Assembly (NCBI GenBank): GCA_965115815.1
Contig: OZ220465.1
Coordinates: forward strand, 4,502,315 to 4,566,314
Source: VXPW01 sp965115815
GTDB taxonomy: Bacteria > Pseudomonadota > Alphaproteobacteria > TMED109
Reading direction: 5' to 3'
Length of the DNA: 64,000 nucleotides
Below are positions 40,871-50,583 of this stretch, one piece after another. Under the pieces are notes generated by a model. That model was not told the DNA's origin. It ran no database searches and saw only the letters and a list, made by a program, of their open reading frames with translations. Both the position numbers and the translations under genes were made by a program. The stretch's first letter is position 1; the number at the start of each line of letters is the position of its first letter.

Positions 40871-41151
40871 ATCTTCTTAAGGAGGCGATCTGTGATGAGC
40901 CGAGCCCCAACGCATTCGGATTTCGCGTCTCCGAATTAGTGCCCGCCCGAAAATGCCCCTTTCGGATGGTCTGCCGGCGCAATTGCGGGTTGGGACCCTC
41001 CCTCGGTGCCCCGTCCGCTCGGTTTCCGGGGGGATTTCTGCCGATGGGCAGCGGCATCCGGGCTTGTCCCGCCGCGAATCCGGCGGCCGGGGCGAGCGGC
41101 TCCGTTCCCGCCTCCGGCGGGCTTCGCGGATGGGGTGGAAGGAAGCCGCCG

Positions 41152-42804
<1,653 letters not shown>

Positions 42805-42947
42805 TCTCCCGAAGATTCCCGAATCCCGCGCGATGTTCCGGCCCCAGCGGCCGATTCCCGCCCCACAGAGGGATTCTTCACCCCTTCAATAGCACACTTC
42901 TATCACTGGAGTCAACTGGTTGTACTTTTTCGGGCGGGCACGAATTA

Positions 42948-43140
42948 GTGTCTGCACGGAAAATCACAACACATTGTATATGAAACCATATTCGGAATCT
43001 AGAGAACCGAAGTTTCCTTCTTTGAGGGCATATGACGGCATATTCCGCTGAAATCAGGCTGGATTCGATGAATCTTCGCCCTGTCAATATTGGGCTTTCA
43101 TTCATGTAATCAGAATCTTAGTGATTTTCCGGGCAGGCAC
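42948..43140. mobile_element. 193-bp MITE of the ISNCY-like family, copy 2
   Basis: Ends GTGTCTGCACGGAAAA and TTTTCCGGGCAGGCAC, flanked by GAATTA on both sides (42942-42947, 43141-43146). Contains short internal frames only. Confidence 0.88.
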
Positions 43141-43146
43141 GAATTA

Positions 43147-43339
43147 GTGCCTGCACGGAAAATCACAACACATTGTACAAGCAACCATATTTGGAATCTG
43201 GGGAACCGAAGATCCCTTCTTTGAGGGCATATGACGACATATTCCGCTGAAATCAGGCTGGATTCGAAGAATCTTCGCCCTGTCAATATTGAGCTTTCAT
43301 TCATGTAATCTGAATCTTAGGGGTTTTCCGGGCAGGCAC
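43147..43339. mobile_element. 193-bp MITE of the ISNCY-like family, copy 3
   Basis: Tandem with copy 2 in the same orientation, sharing the GAATTA at 43141-43146, with a further GAATTA at 43340-43345. About 95 percent identical to copy 2 by eye. Confidence 0.88.
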
Positions 43340-43494
43340 GAATTAGCATGGGATCGTCGTGCCCGGCGGGCGGTCCCGGCCGGAGCGACAACGACCGAAA
43401 TCCGCATACGATAGGTACCGGATGGGTTCGGGCAGGTGAGCGGCCATCACTTGTGCTAGGATCGGGTTCTGGTGGACACGGATGAACCGATTTC

Positions 43495-44601
43495 ATGGTG
43501 CGGATCCTCGTAGTCGTACTGGTGCTCTTGGGGGGCGCTGCGGCGGGTTTCGGTGTCGCCCAGTTGGGCGCGGGGGATCCCGCGCATCCGGACGCCGGAT
43601 CGGTCGAAACTCCGGCGGACGTCGATGCCGGCCGGCCGGTCCGCTGGAAGATGGCAAGCGCCTTCGGAAGCCAGTGGCCGATCCAGGGAGAGCTTGGCGT
43701 GCATCTGGTGGAGCAGGTCCGCAAGGTCACCGGCGGCACCGTCAGAATCCAGTTTTTCGAGCCCAATGCCTTGGTGCCGCCGCTGGAGATGTTCGATGCG
43801 GTGTCTCGGGGCGCGATTGATGCCGCCTGGGCCTCGTCGGGTCTTTGGGCCGGCAAGATTCCTGCCTTGCAGTTTTTCACTGCGGTTCCCTTCGGTCCCG
43901 GCATCGGCGAGTACTTGGGATGGCTGTACGGGGACGGGGCAGAGGAGATCTACCGGGATCTCTATGTGCCGCACGGCATTCACGCGATGCATTGCGGCCT
44001 GCATTCTCCGGAGGGATCCGGATGGTTCCGGGACGAAATCCGGTCGATCGAGGATCTGCGCGGTCTGAAGATGCGGTTCTTCGGACTGGGTGCCCGCGTC
44101 ATGGAAAAACTGGGAGTGTCCACACAGCTGTTGGCCGGCGGCGACATCTTCCCCGCCCTTGAGCTCGGTGCCATCGATGCCGCCGAGTATTCCATGCCGG
44201 TGATCGATCTGAACCAGGGCTTCTATCAGGTTGCCAAGCACTACTACTTTCCCGGCTGGCATCAGCAGACCAGCCTCTTCGAACTTCTGGTGTCACACGA
44301 TCGATGGGGCGAACTCTCCCTGGTACAGCAGGCACAGATCGAGATCGTGTGCGAGGCCAATTTCGTGCAGGGCGCGGCCATCGGCGAGGCAGTCCAGTCG
44401 GAAGCGCTGGCGCAACTCGAATCGCACGGCGTCCAACTGCATCGCTGGCCGCCCGAAATCCTGAATGCGATGCGGGCGGGGTGGCAGGAGGTCGTGGCCG
44501 AGGAATCGGCGAAGGACGCCGATTTTGCCAGGGTCGCGGCGGCCTACTTCGCCTTCAAGGAGCGCTACCGCACTTGGGCCGAGTACGGTTATCTGCAGTA
44601 G
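43495..44601 (+). CDS. dctP: TRAP transporter solute-binding protein (DctP/TakP-like)
   Basis: 368 residues. N-terminal hydrophobic leader VRILVVVLVLLGGAAAGFG, then the mature domain from RPVRWKMASAF. Family blocks: GGTVRIQFFEPNALVPPLEM, FFTAVPFGPGIGEYLGWLYG, DLRGLKMRFFGLGARVMEKL with the conserved Arg used for substrate carboxylates, GGDIFPALELGAIDAAEYSM, and HYYFPGWHQQTSLFELLV. Closest in pattern to the alpha-keto acid binding protein TakP. It would capture an organic or keto acid in the periplasm. The DctQ and DctM membrane partners are not adjacent, so they must be elsewhere. Confidence 0.88.
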   Translation: MVRILVVVLVLLGGAAAGFGVAQLGAGDPAHPDAGSVETPADVDAGRPVRWKMASAFGSQWPIQGELGVHLVEQVRKVTGGTVRIQFFEPNALVPPLEMFDAVSRGAIDAAWASSGLWAGKIPALQFFTAVPFGPGIGEYLGWLYGDGAEEIYRDLYVPHGIHAMHCGLHSPEGSGWFRDEIRSIEDLRGLKMRFFGLGARVMEKLGVSTQLLAGGDIFPALELGAIDAAEYSMPVIDLNQGFYQVAKHYYFPGWHQQTSLFELLVSHDRWGELSLVQQAQIEIVCEANFVQGAAIGEAVQSEALAQLESHGVQLHRWPPEILNAMRAGWQEVVAEESAKDADFARVAAAYFAFKERYRTWAEYGYLQ

Positions 44602-45079
44602 GGGCGCGTTCGGAAGTCGGAGCGTTGCACCGGAGACCGGCGTACGACGGCGGTTGGAGAAGGGACCCCCGGTCGTTCGCGCCGCCGCCCGTGCCGTGCT
44701 CCCGCTCCCCGGCCCCGGGTACCGACGGCACGATCCGCATCACCGGATTTGCGATGGCACACCGTCGACGGGCAATCCGTCCTCACCGTCCGCGCCCTCA
44801 TCCAATCCCAACGCCCTCGATCGTGCATGGACCGGCACACTCGGCGATGACGATCTGGCCACCAAGAACCACAAATGCGCCGGCGGCCTTGCCGGGTGCG
44901 CCGCATGAAGCCGGGACATCGGACCAAACCGCCATCGCCATACGAAACGCACACCCCGGCAGGCTCACTGCGGACAGAGAATTCGGATTCTCCAGAATTG
45001 CCGGTTGCCATTTTCCTGCCGACCGAACAAGCTCGCAATCTTCCTGTTCCATGCGCAAGACAAAATTCAAGGGTGCATA
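44602..45079. other. Intergenic region between dctP and fkbM gene, no recognised gene
   Basis: GC-rich first half, falling towards the AT-richer fkbM gene. No conserved frame, RNA or terminal repeat seen. Confidence 0.4.
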
Positions 45080-45934
45080 ATGAGAGAATTGTTCGCGCAG
45101 GTCATTGCTTTGTTTGCGAAATTCGTAACGCTGGGATTTGGCGATGAAAGACGAACTCAGGTTCTTTTGCGGGCCAGAGAGAGAATCGATACAGATGTGA
45201 GTGTTGCCCTTTCGAACGGGAGTCGCCTGCTGTTCTGCGACAACACCCAATCGACATTCACGATCATCCGGGACTGCCAGGTTTCCGAACCCGATACCGC
45301 AGCTTGGATTTCCGCTATGCCGGAAGATGGGCTGCTGTGGGATATTGGGGCCAATGTCGGGTTCTTCACCCTTTTTGCTGCTTCCAGGCTCCGCAGGGAG
45401 GGCGTTCGCGTCGTGGCGTTTGAACCCGGTGCCGCCAACTATGGCGCCCTCAACAGAAATATCGAGTGCAACGCTATGGCGGATCATGCCGTCGCCTATT
45501 GCGTCGCGCTGGCGGCCGTCACAAGGATTGGCCGGCTGAACATGGACGCAGCCGGCAGAGGAACCACTGCAGGCGGCTTCTACAACGGATTCGAGTCTGA
45601 CATCGGCCCCTTGGACCGAGTGATGAACACACAGTTTCGCCAAGGATCTGTCGGGTTTTCCATCGATGACTTCGTAACGACGTTTCAACCGCCGCTCCCG
45701 ACACATGTCAAGATCGATGTTGATGGGATTGAGGCCGAAATCCTGCGCGGAGGGAGACTCACCTTGTCGGCGGCTTCAGTGCAGTCGGTAATCATTGAGA
45801 TGGAAGGAGACCTGCGCTCGGATCGTAATCAGGATCTGTTCGGTTTGATGAAGGAACTCGGCTTCATCCCAACGCCGAAGCCGTCGCCGGAAATGCGGAA
45901 CATCATCTTTGTGCGGAGTACAAGTCCGGCATGA
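45080..45934 (+). CDS. FkbM-family SAM-dependent methyltransferase
   Basis: 284 residues from ATG at 45080 (MRELFAQVIALFAKF), preceded by AAGGGTG; an upstream in-frame ATG at 45005 has no ribosome site. The SAM-binding motif is LLWDIGANVGFFTLFAA (about 100-116), followed by VVAFEPGAANYGALNRNIEC (motif II) and HVKIDVDGIEAEILRGG, the FkbM C-terminal signature. Such enzymes methylate hydroxyls of sugars or polyketides, often in surface polysaccharide clusters; no such cluster is visible. Lower GC than its neighbours suggests transfer. Confidence 0.85.
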   Translation: MRELFAQVIALFAKFVTLGFGDERRTQVLLRARERIDTDVSVALSNGSRLLFCDNTQSTFTIIRDCQVSEPDTAAWISAMPEDGLLWDIGANVGFFTLFAASRLRREGVRVVAFEPGAANYGALNRNIECNAMADHAVAYCVALAAVTRIGRLNMDAAGRGTTAGGFYNGFESDIGPLDRVMNTQFRQGSVGFSIDDFVTTFQPPLPTHVKIDVDGIEAEILRGGRLTLSAASVQSVIIEMEGDLRSDRNQDLFGLMKELGFIPTPKPSPEMRNIIFVRSTSPA

Positions 45935-46106
45935 CGAGAGTGCGCACTGGATTTATTGGGATGTTGCCGTTGGGTCGGTTTCCCGGGTACGGGGTTTGGT
46001 GACAATCGGGGGGGGATCGAGGCCGGATGTGGTCACGGTCGCGCGATGCCGGGGCGGTGCGCGGGGCCGCTCCGCCCCGTCAGCAGCGAGGTAGAATGCG
46101 GTGTCA

Positions 46107-46289
46107 GAGCCTGTGCGGAAACTATTGAGCGGCCCCGATTCTGGTGTCTGCGATGTGGCTGGAGAGTACATCGGGATCAAACAAGCCCATTCCACATCTG
46201 TCAGATTGCTTTCGAAGCGGTCTCTCCGACGCCGATACTTTGCACGAGCGGCCAGAATCGGGACCGCTCAATAGTTTCCGTACAGGCTC
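46107..46289. mobile_element. 183-bp MITE with GAGCCTGT ends, copy 2
   Basis: Same length and inverted ends as 28624-28806, opposite orientation. Flanked by TCA at 46104-46106 and 46290-46292. Confidence 0.82.
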
Positions 46290-46432
46290 TCAGGTGTCGG
46301 CGCTGCGGCTGCCCGTCAGCGTGTCGTCGCCAGCTCCGCCGGCTATGGTTTCGTCCGCTCTTGCGGCCTCCCAGAGTCTGAGTCATACGTGCTTGATTGG
46401 ATTATGTTCTTGATGGAATTTCCGATTCCCGA

Positions 46433-47113
46433 TCAGGGCCCGACCCGCGCCACCCGCCGCATCAGGAAGCGGCAGGCGGCTCGTTGAGCCCAGGCCGGAG
46501 CGCTTGCCAGCGTTCGTAATCTGCGGCGATACAGAAAGACAGACCCTCGGATTTTCTGGAGTTTGCGCACGATCTCCCGGATCGCATCCGATCCGGGGTT
46601 CGCCTGTGCTGAGGCCCGTTTCGGGCCCTGAGATCCGCCCGCCGCCCACCCTTTCGTACCCTGTGGTGCCTTCTCCGGCATCTTCCGGATCCCCTCCGGG
46701 TCACCCTCCCGATCCGGAATCGACGCCTCGGGAACCCGGATCGAATCGGAGATCCCTGCGGATCCACGGTGATCGGACGCTTGCGCCCCTCCGGCCTTCT
46801 TGCCTGCGTCCGATCCCGCCGGGTCGCCACTCTCCGTCGGGGCCACCGACGGGCGGTCGATCACGGCTGCAGTCGGCTTCCGGGGACGCCCGTCCGGCTC
46901 CCGAGCAAGATCCCGAAGGGCGTCCCGCATGCGGTCAAAGACCCCGCTCTTCCGCCACGCATAATCGTCGTTCTGAACCGTGCTCAAGGGCGGAACACAT
47001 CGCCATGGGCAGCCAGTTCCCCACAGGAACTGGATCGCGTTGAATCCTTCCCGGCGGTCCGTGATCAACCTCCGTCCCTTCCCGGAGGGCGAAGGAAGGA
47101 ACGGATCGATCAC
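46433..47113 (-). pseudogene. IS5-family transposase, decayed
   Basis: N-terminal part MIDPFLPSPSGKGRRLITDR, FNAIQFLWGTGCPWRCVPP and KPTAAVIDRPSVAPTESGDP match IS5-family consensus (TPTAAIIDSQSVK-type block with the first catalytic Asp). The following YDAGKKIKGRK block is SDAGKKAGG here, and frames then shift; the C-terminal RGSVFLYRRRLRT is a damaged form of the RGFVVLPRRW region. Multiple frameshifts, not functional. Confidence 0.75.
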
Positions 47114-47495
47114 GGCCTATTCCGCATCGCTCACATCGGTTTCCCAACGATCCAAGGGGTACTGCTTCTCGGTGGTCTGGGCCCAAGCCAAGGAAAGGCT
47201 CCCATGTACGGACGCCACAGCGTCAGGCCACCCCACCGAGAGGCCGCTCGAATTTGGAAACAAACTCTCAGGACATCGTTGCCATCACCATCCGTCAGCG
47301 TGTCGCCGCCGGCACCGCCATCCAGGATGTCGCCGCCGGCACCGCCACGCAGGGTGTCGTCGCCGGCCCGATCAATAGCCATAGGAAAACCCTCCTCTGG
47401 CACGATGGCTTGCATCGACCGACGGGTAGAGCGGTCCGGAAGAGCGATTGGAATGCCCTTCGGCGCGTCGGTTCTCACACGTTGACGAATAGGTA

Positions 47496-47688
47496 GTGCC
47501 TGCACGGAAAATCCCTAAGAGTCTGATTACATGAATGGAAAGCCAATATTGACAGGGCGAAGATTCATCGAATCCAGCCTGATTTCAGCGGAATATGTCG
47601 TCATATGCCATCAAAGAAGGAATCTTCGGTTCCCCAGATTCCAAATATGGTTGCATATACAATGTGTTGTGATTTTCCGTGCAGACAC
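47496..47688. mobile_element. 193-bp MITE of the ISNCY-like family, copy 4
   Basis: Ends GTGCCTGCACGGAAAA and TTTTCCGTGCAGACAC. Flanks TAGGTA and TAGTAG do not form a duplication. Confidence 0.85.
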
Positions 47689-47929
47689 TAGTAGTACGGA
47701 ATCATTGGATTGGGGGCTGTAGGCATGAGCTGGCCCCGATGCTCAGACCTGACACCTGATCCATAGAGGCCTAATAATCCCATTGTGTTCTTTATCTGGT
47801 CCTTAGAAGCGGTGCGAGAATCTCAGCGAACAGCCCGGTTCCAGTGGGTGCCGACACAGACCGACACGGGGCCGACACGGAAATACCGCCCCATCCTGCA
47901 GCCATCAATGCAACGTCGGTGGACTACTA
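47689..47929. mobile_element. IS630-type MITE, about 240 bp
   Basis: Starts TAGTAGTACGGAATCATTGG and ends with the near-complement GGTGGACTACTA. Internal GACACGG repeats resemble the IS630 end at 59784. A truncated sister is at 24379-24487. Confidence 0.6.
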
Positions 47930-48617
47930 GTAGCACGGAATCATTATATTGATGGGTATAGGGACTTCAGTTTCACCCGGGCGTCTGCCGTCGTGAACCG
48001 CCAGTCGACCGTGCCGCCGGCCGCGTTGCGGCGCTTGACCCACGCCGCGGTCTCCCGCAGCAGGGTGGCGCGATCAGAAATGCGTCGTCGAAGACACGGT
48101 CGCGACCACGCGCCGATTTCGATCTCGGCCATGTTGAGCCAGCTTCCGTGCTTCGGCGTGTACCGAAACTCGAACCGCTTTCGCACCCGCATGGCTTCCC
48201 GGGGGGGGGGCAAAGGCTTCCTACAACGATGCGGGGCCGTGCGGGTTCCGGTGGTCCATGACCCGTACGATCTTCTTGGCGGGGAAGTGATCATCCGCGA
48301 GTTCCCGGATGAACTGCGCCCCGTCCCGCGCCGTGCAGCGATCGGTGACCTTTACCGTACGCCAATTTTCATTGGGCGCGAACGCCAGGAAGAGATGGGC
48401 CGTACCGTTTCGCTCGTATTCGTAGTCGACGATTTCCGGCTGCCCGGGCCGCACGGGGCGGGGAAGGCGAGTTTCCTTCGTCTGCTGCCGGCGGGTCTCA
48501 TCCATGCAGACCAAAACCTCGTTTCCGGCAACATCCCGCTGATCCGTGTCCAGTCCAGCACCTCCTCCATCGCCGCCACGAACGGCGCGTTGCGGCTCGG
48601 GGGAATGCACCCGTGGA
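47930..48617 (-). pseudogene. IS630-family transposase, truncated and frameshifted
   Basis: Matches the second frame of the IS630 transposase at 59784-61178 from CIPPSRNAPFVAAMEEVLD to the C-terminal KLKSLYPSI. A run of nine G at about 48200-48208 shifts the frame and other indels are present. The N-terminal half is replaced by a fragment of a DNA methyltransferase gene at about 48618. Confidence 0.75.
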
Positions 48618-48846
48618 TCCGTTCCACCGGATCGTCGCACCCGAACCCGTCCAGCGCACGCCGGTCCCGGTCGATCCCGATCAAGCGCAGCGCCGGTGCC
48701 TTGCGCTTCATCCGCGCGCCGCCTCCCGGATGCGTTTCCACATACAGATCATGCGGCGGCTGGAGCCCCGGAAGCAACTGGCACAGCCCGCTCGTTGCCT
48801 TGGATCCAAAGTAGCCCACCGGCGGTCCCCGACCACCACTGACCAA
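48618..48846 (-). pseudogene. D12-class adenine-specific DNA methyltransferase, N-terminal fragment
   Basis: About 76 codons: GYFGSKATSGLCQLLPGLQP, then PPHDLYVETHPGGGARMKRK and IGIDRDRRAL. This is the N-terminal SAM-binding motif I region (F-x-G-G-G) and following strand of Dam-like (D12) methyltransferases, with the motif Phe apparently replaced (HPGGG). Joined directly to IS630 sequence. Lies 170 bp downstream of the dnd operon end. Not functional. Confidence 0.6.
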
Positions 48847-49018
48847 ATCCGTCTACAGGGTCAAATCTCCACGAAAACCCGTTCGTTGCTCTACCCCGAC
48901 ATCAAGCCGGAACCAAGGGGTGAGCAGTTACGCTCCTTTGCGGCTTTAGGTGTTGTGCGATGCTGTAATGATTGCAGAATACGGCCACTGGTGAGCATTT
49001 TATCTGTAATTTTATCTG

Positions 49019-50581
49019 TCAGGCGTTACCCCAGCATATGACCTCTCGTGTCCGTGCTTCTGAGCGAATTCTGCATAGAGCCCGCCCAACTTGAAGGGAA
49101 GCCAGAGACACCGTGTTCCCAAAAATACGCTTTGTCGGACCTGGCTTGGCCTGAGTGTTGAAGGCAAGGGTCATGCCCATATTGTCCAGGTAGCCATCCT
49201 CGGCGGCCTCGAAGTCGTCCGGCGATTGTGATACCAACATAAGAGAGCCGCCCTTTGATCGGCTCATTCTGACGAGGTTACCAAGAGCAGGGAGCTTTGT
49301 CGACAGGATCACATGGGCTTCGTCGAGCATGGTCAGATGGCGAAGCTCGCGTGTGCCTTGATCGTCTGTTGGTGCGTCGGGCTGAGAGTTGATCCAGCGG
49401 TCGAGGGCACCGAGGGTCAGGTTGACAATCAGCCGCCGCATTTCCGCCGATCCGTCTTGTGGGAGCTGGATGATCCAGCTTTCTGCAAAGAACGCGGCAG
49501 GCGATCGATCGGGCTTGAAGAGTTCGAACTGAGTCAGTTCGTTCAACGTGGACGTTAGCTCGTCGGATTTGCGTCCACGGTCCTGGTACTCGGATTCCAG
49601 TGCCGAGGCTACATCCCGCAGGTTCGCCGGCGAATCCGGCGAACTGCGACGCGGCGAACTGCGACGAAGGACGGATGCGACAGCTTCCCGCAGCGCTTCT
49701 GACTGGACGCCGCTGGCCTTGCGCTCTTTCACTGCAGCAATCGAGTCGCGAATGCGGGCTGAAGCGGTCTTGATCGATGTGTCGTCACGGGATGGAACAT
49801 GCAGCACATCCAAGGGGATTCCCATCTCCGGCGGGGAGACTGACGTGGCTCCGAAGTGCCGTGTAAAACTCTCGGTTAAGTCACCCTTGAAATCGAATGC
49901 CAGGAGCGGAAGATCGCATTGTTGGCGCAAAGTGCGGAGCATGTGGACGGCGGTTCTGGTCTTGCCGGAACCGACCCCTCCCATGATGGCCATGTGGGGG
50001 CTGCCTCCTGCCCCGTTCACTGAAAACATGATCTGCTCGTCCGACTTGAGGTCGCGGGCGATTTCTCCCACGGGCAATTGCACCTCCCCGGCGTAGGTGG
50101 GCGTGTCGGGCGTGTCGACGGCAGGCGGAGGATCTCCGCCGCCGTTGCCGTCTCCAGCAAAACTCGCAAGTTCGGCTAGGCGTACCACGAAGCGTTCCAT
50201 CTTCTGACCGCCGTCCTTCCAGTCCTGCCTGAGGAGAAACGCGCCACGGTGCCAGTGGCGCGCAACCAATCCCTGCAGCAACCTCTTCGTCAGTTCAGCG
50301 TTGCTGCAGCTGTGCTGCGTGATGAGAGCCAGCCACGCGGCAGCATGAGCGCCCTCGCCGAATAATTGCATTCCACGTATCGGGGTCGCCATGTCCTCGC
50401 TGTCTTCGTCTTTCAATTCAGGAGGCTGCGCAGGGAGGGACAACGATCTGCCCACGGCCAACCGGGCGGCGACATATCGCTGCTTCCAACCCAGCTTAGC
50501 TGTGAGGTCGGCGCAAATGTCGTCCGCGGTTCGGGTCGTCCGAAACGTGGATGTCGCAAGATCCGGAATGCCGACAACCAT
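49019..50581 (-). CDS. dndE: DndE domain fused to a HerA/FtsK-like ATPase
   Basis: 520 residues. Residues about 10-125 follow the DndE pattern: a FRTTRTADDICADLTAKLGW opening, ARLAVGRSLSLP, an acidic loop, and LVARHWHRGAFLLRQDW closing. DndE alone is normally about 110-120 residues. Residues about 165-520 form a P-loop ATPase: Walker A GGVGSGKTRTA (201-211), LLAFDFKGDLTESF, Walker B RHLTMLDEAHVIL (414-426) and the sensor-like MLVSQSPDDFE, the layout of HerA/FtsK DNA translocases. DndE binds DNA nicks or supercoils in known systems. The ATPase may replace or add a DNA-translocating function. It is the last gene of the operon and begins 2 bp after dndD. Confidence 0.75.
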   Translation of the reverse strand: MVVGIPDLATSTFRTTRTADDICADLTAKLGWKQRYVAARLAVGRSLSLPAQPPELKDEDSEDMATPIRGMQLFGEGAHAAAWLALITQHSCSNAELTKRLLQGLVARHWHRGAFLLRQDWKDGGQKMERFVVRLAELASFAGDGNGGGDPPPAVDTPDTPTYAGEVQLPVGEIARDLKSDEQIMFSVNGAGGSPHMAIMGGVGSGKTRTAVHMLRTLRQQCDLPLLAFDFKGDLTESFTRHFGATSVSPPEMGIPLDVLHVPSRDDTSIKTASARIRDSIAAVKERKASGVQSEALREAVASVLRRSSPRRSSPDSPANLRDVASALESEYQDRGRKSDELTSTLNELTQFELFKPDRSPAAFFAESWIIQLPQDGSAEMRRLIVNLTLGALDRWINSQPDAPTDDQGTRELRHLTMLDEAHVILSTKLPALGNLVRMSRSKGGSLMLVSQSPDDFEAAEDGYLDNMGMTLAFNTQAKPGPTKRIFGNTVSLASLQVGRALCRIRSEARTREVICWGNA

Positions 50582-50583
50582 CT

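Larger units (their letters stand above)
45953..47385 (-). pseudogene. RTX (calcium-binding nonapeptide) repeat protein, disrupted
   Basis: On the minus strand 47385-47270 reads AGDDTLRGGAGGDILDGGAG then GDTLTDGDGNDVL, and 46370-46291 reads ETIAGGAGDDTLTGSRSADT: GGxGxDxL repeats that bind calcium in secreted RTX proteins. The two parts are separated by a decayed IS5 element, and the downstream part is cut by a 183-bp MITE. Beyond it the frame continues briefly (AFYLAADGAE). The secretion signal and most repeats are missing. Confidence 0.5.

Noticed and set aside
46769..47485. Plus-strand frames opposite the IS5 and RTX remnants
   Set aside because: No similarity to known proteins; the minus-strand IS5 and RTX motifs explain the region.
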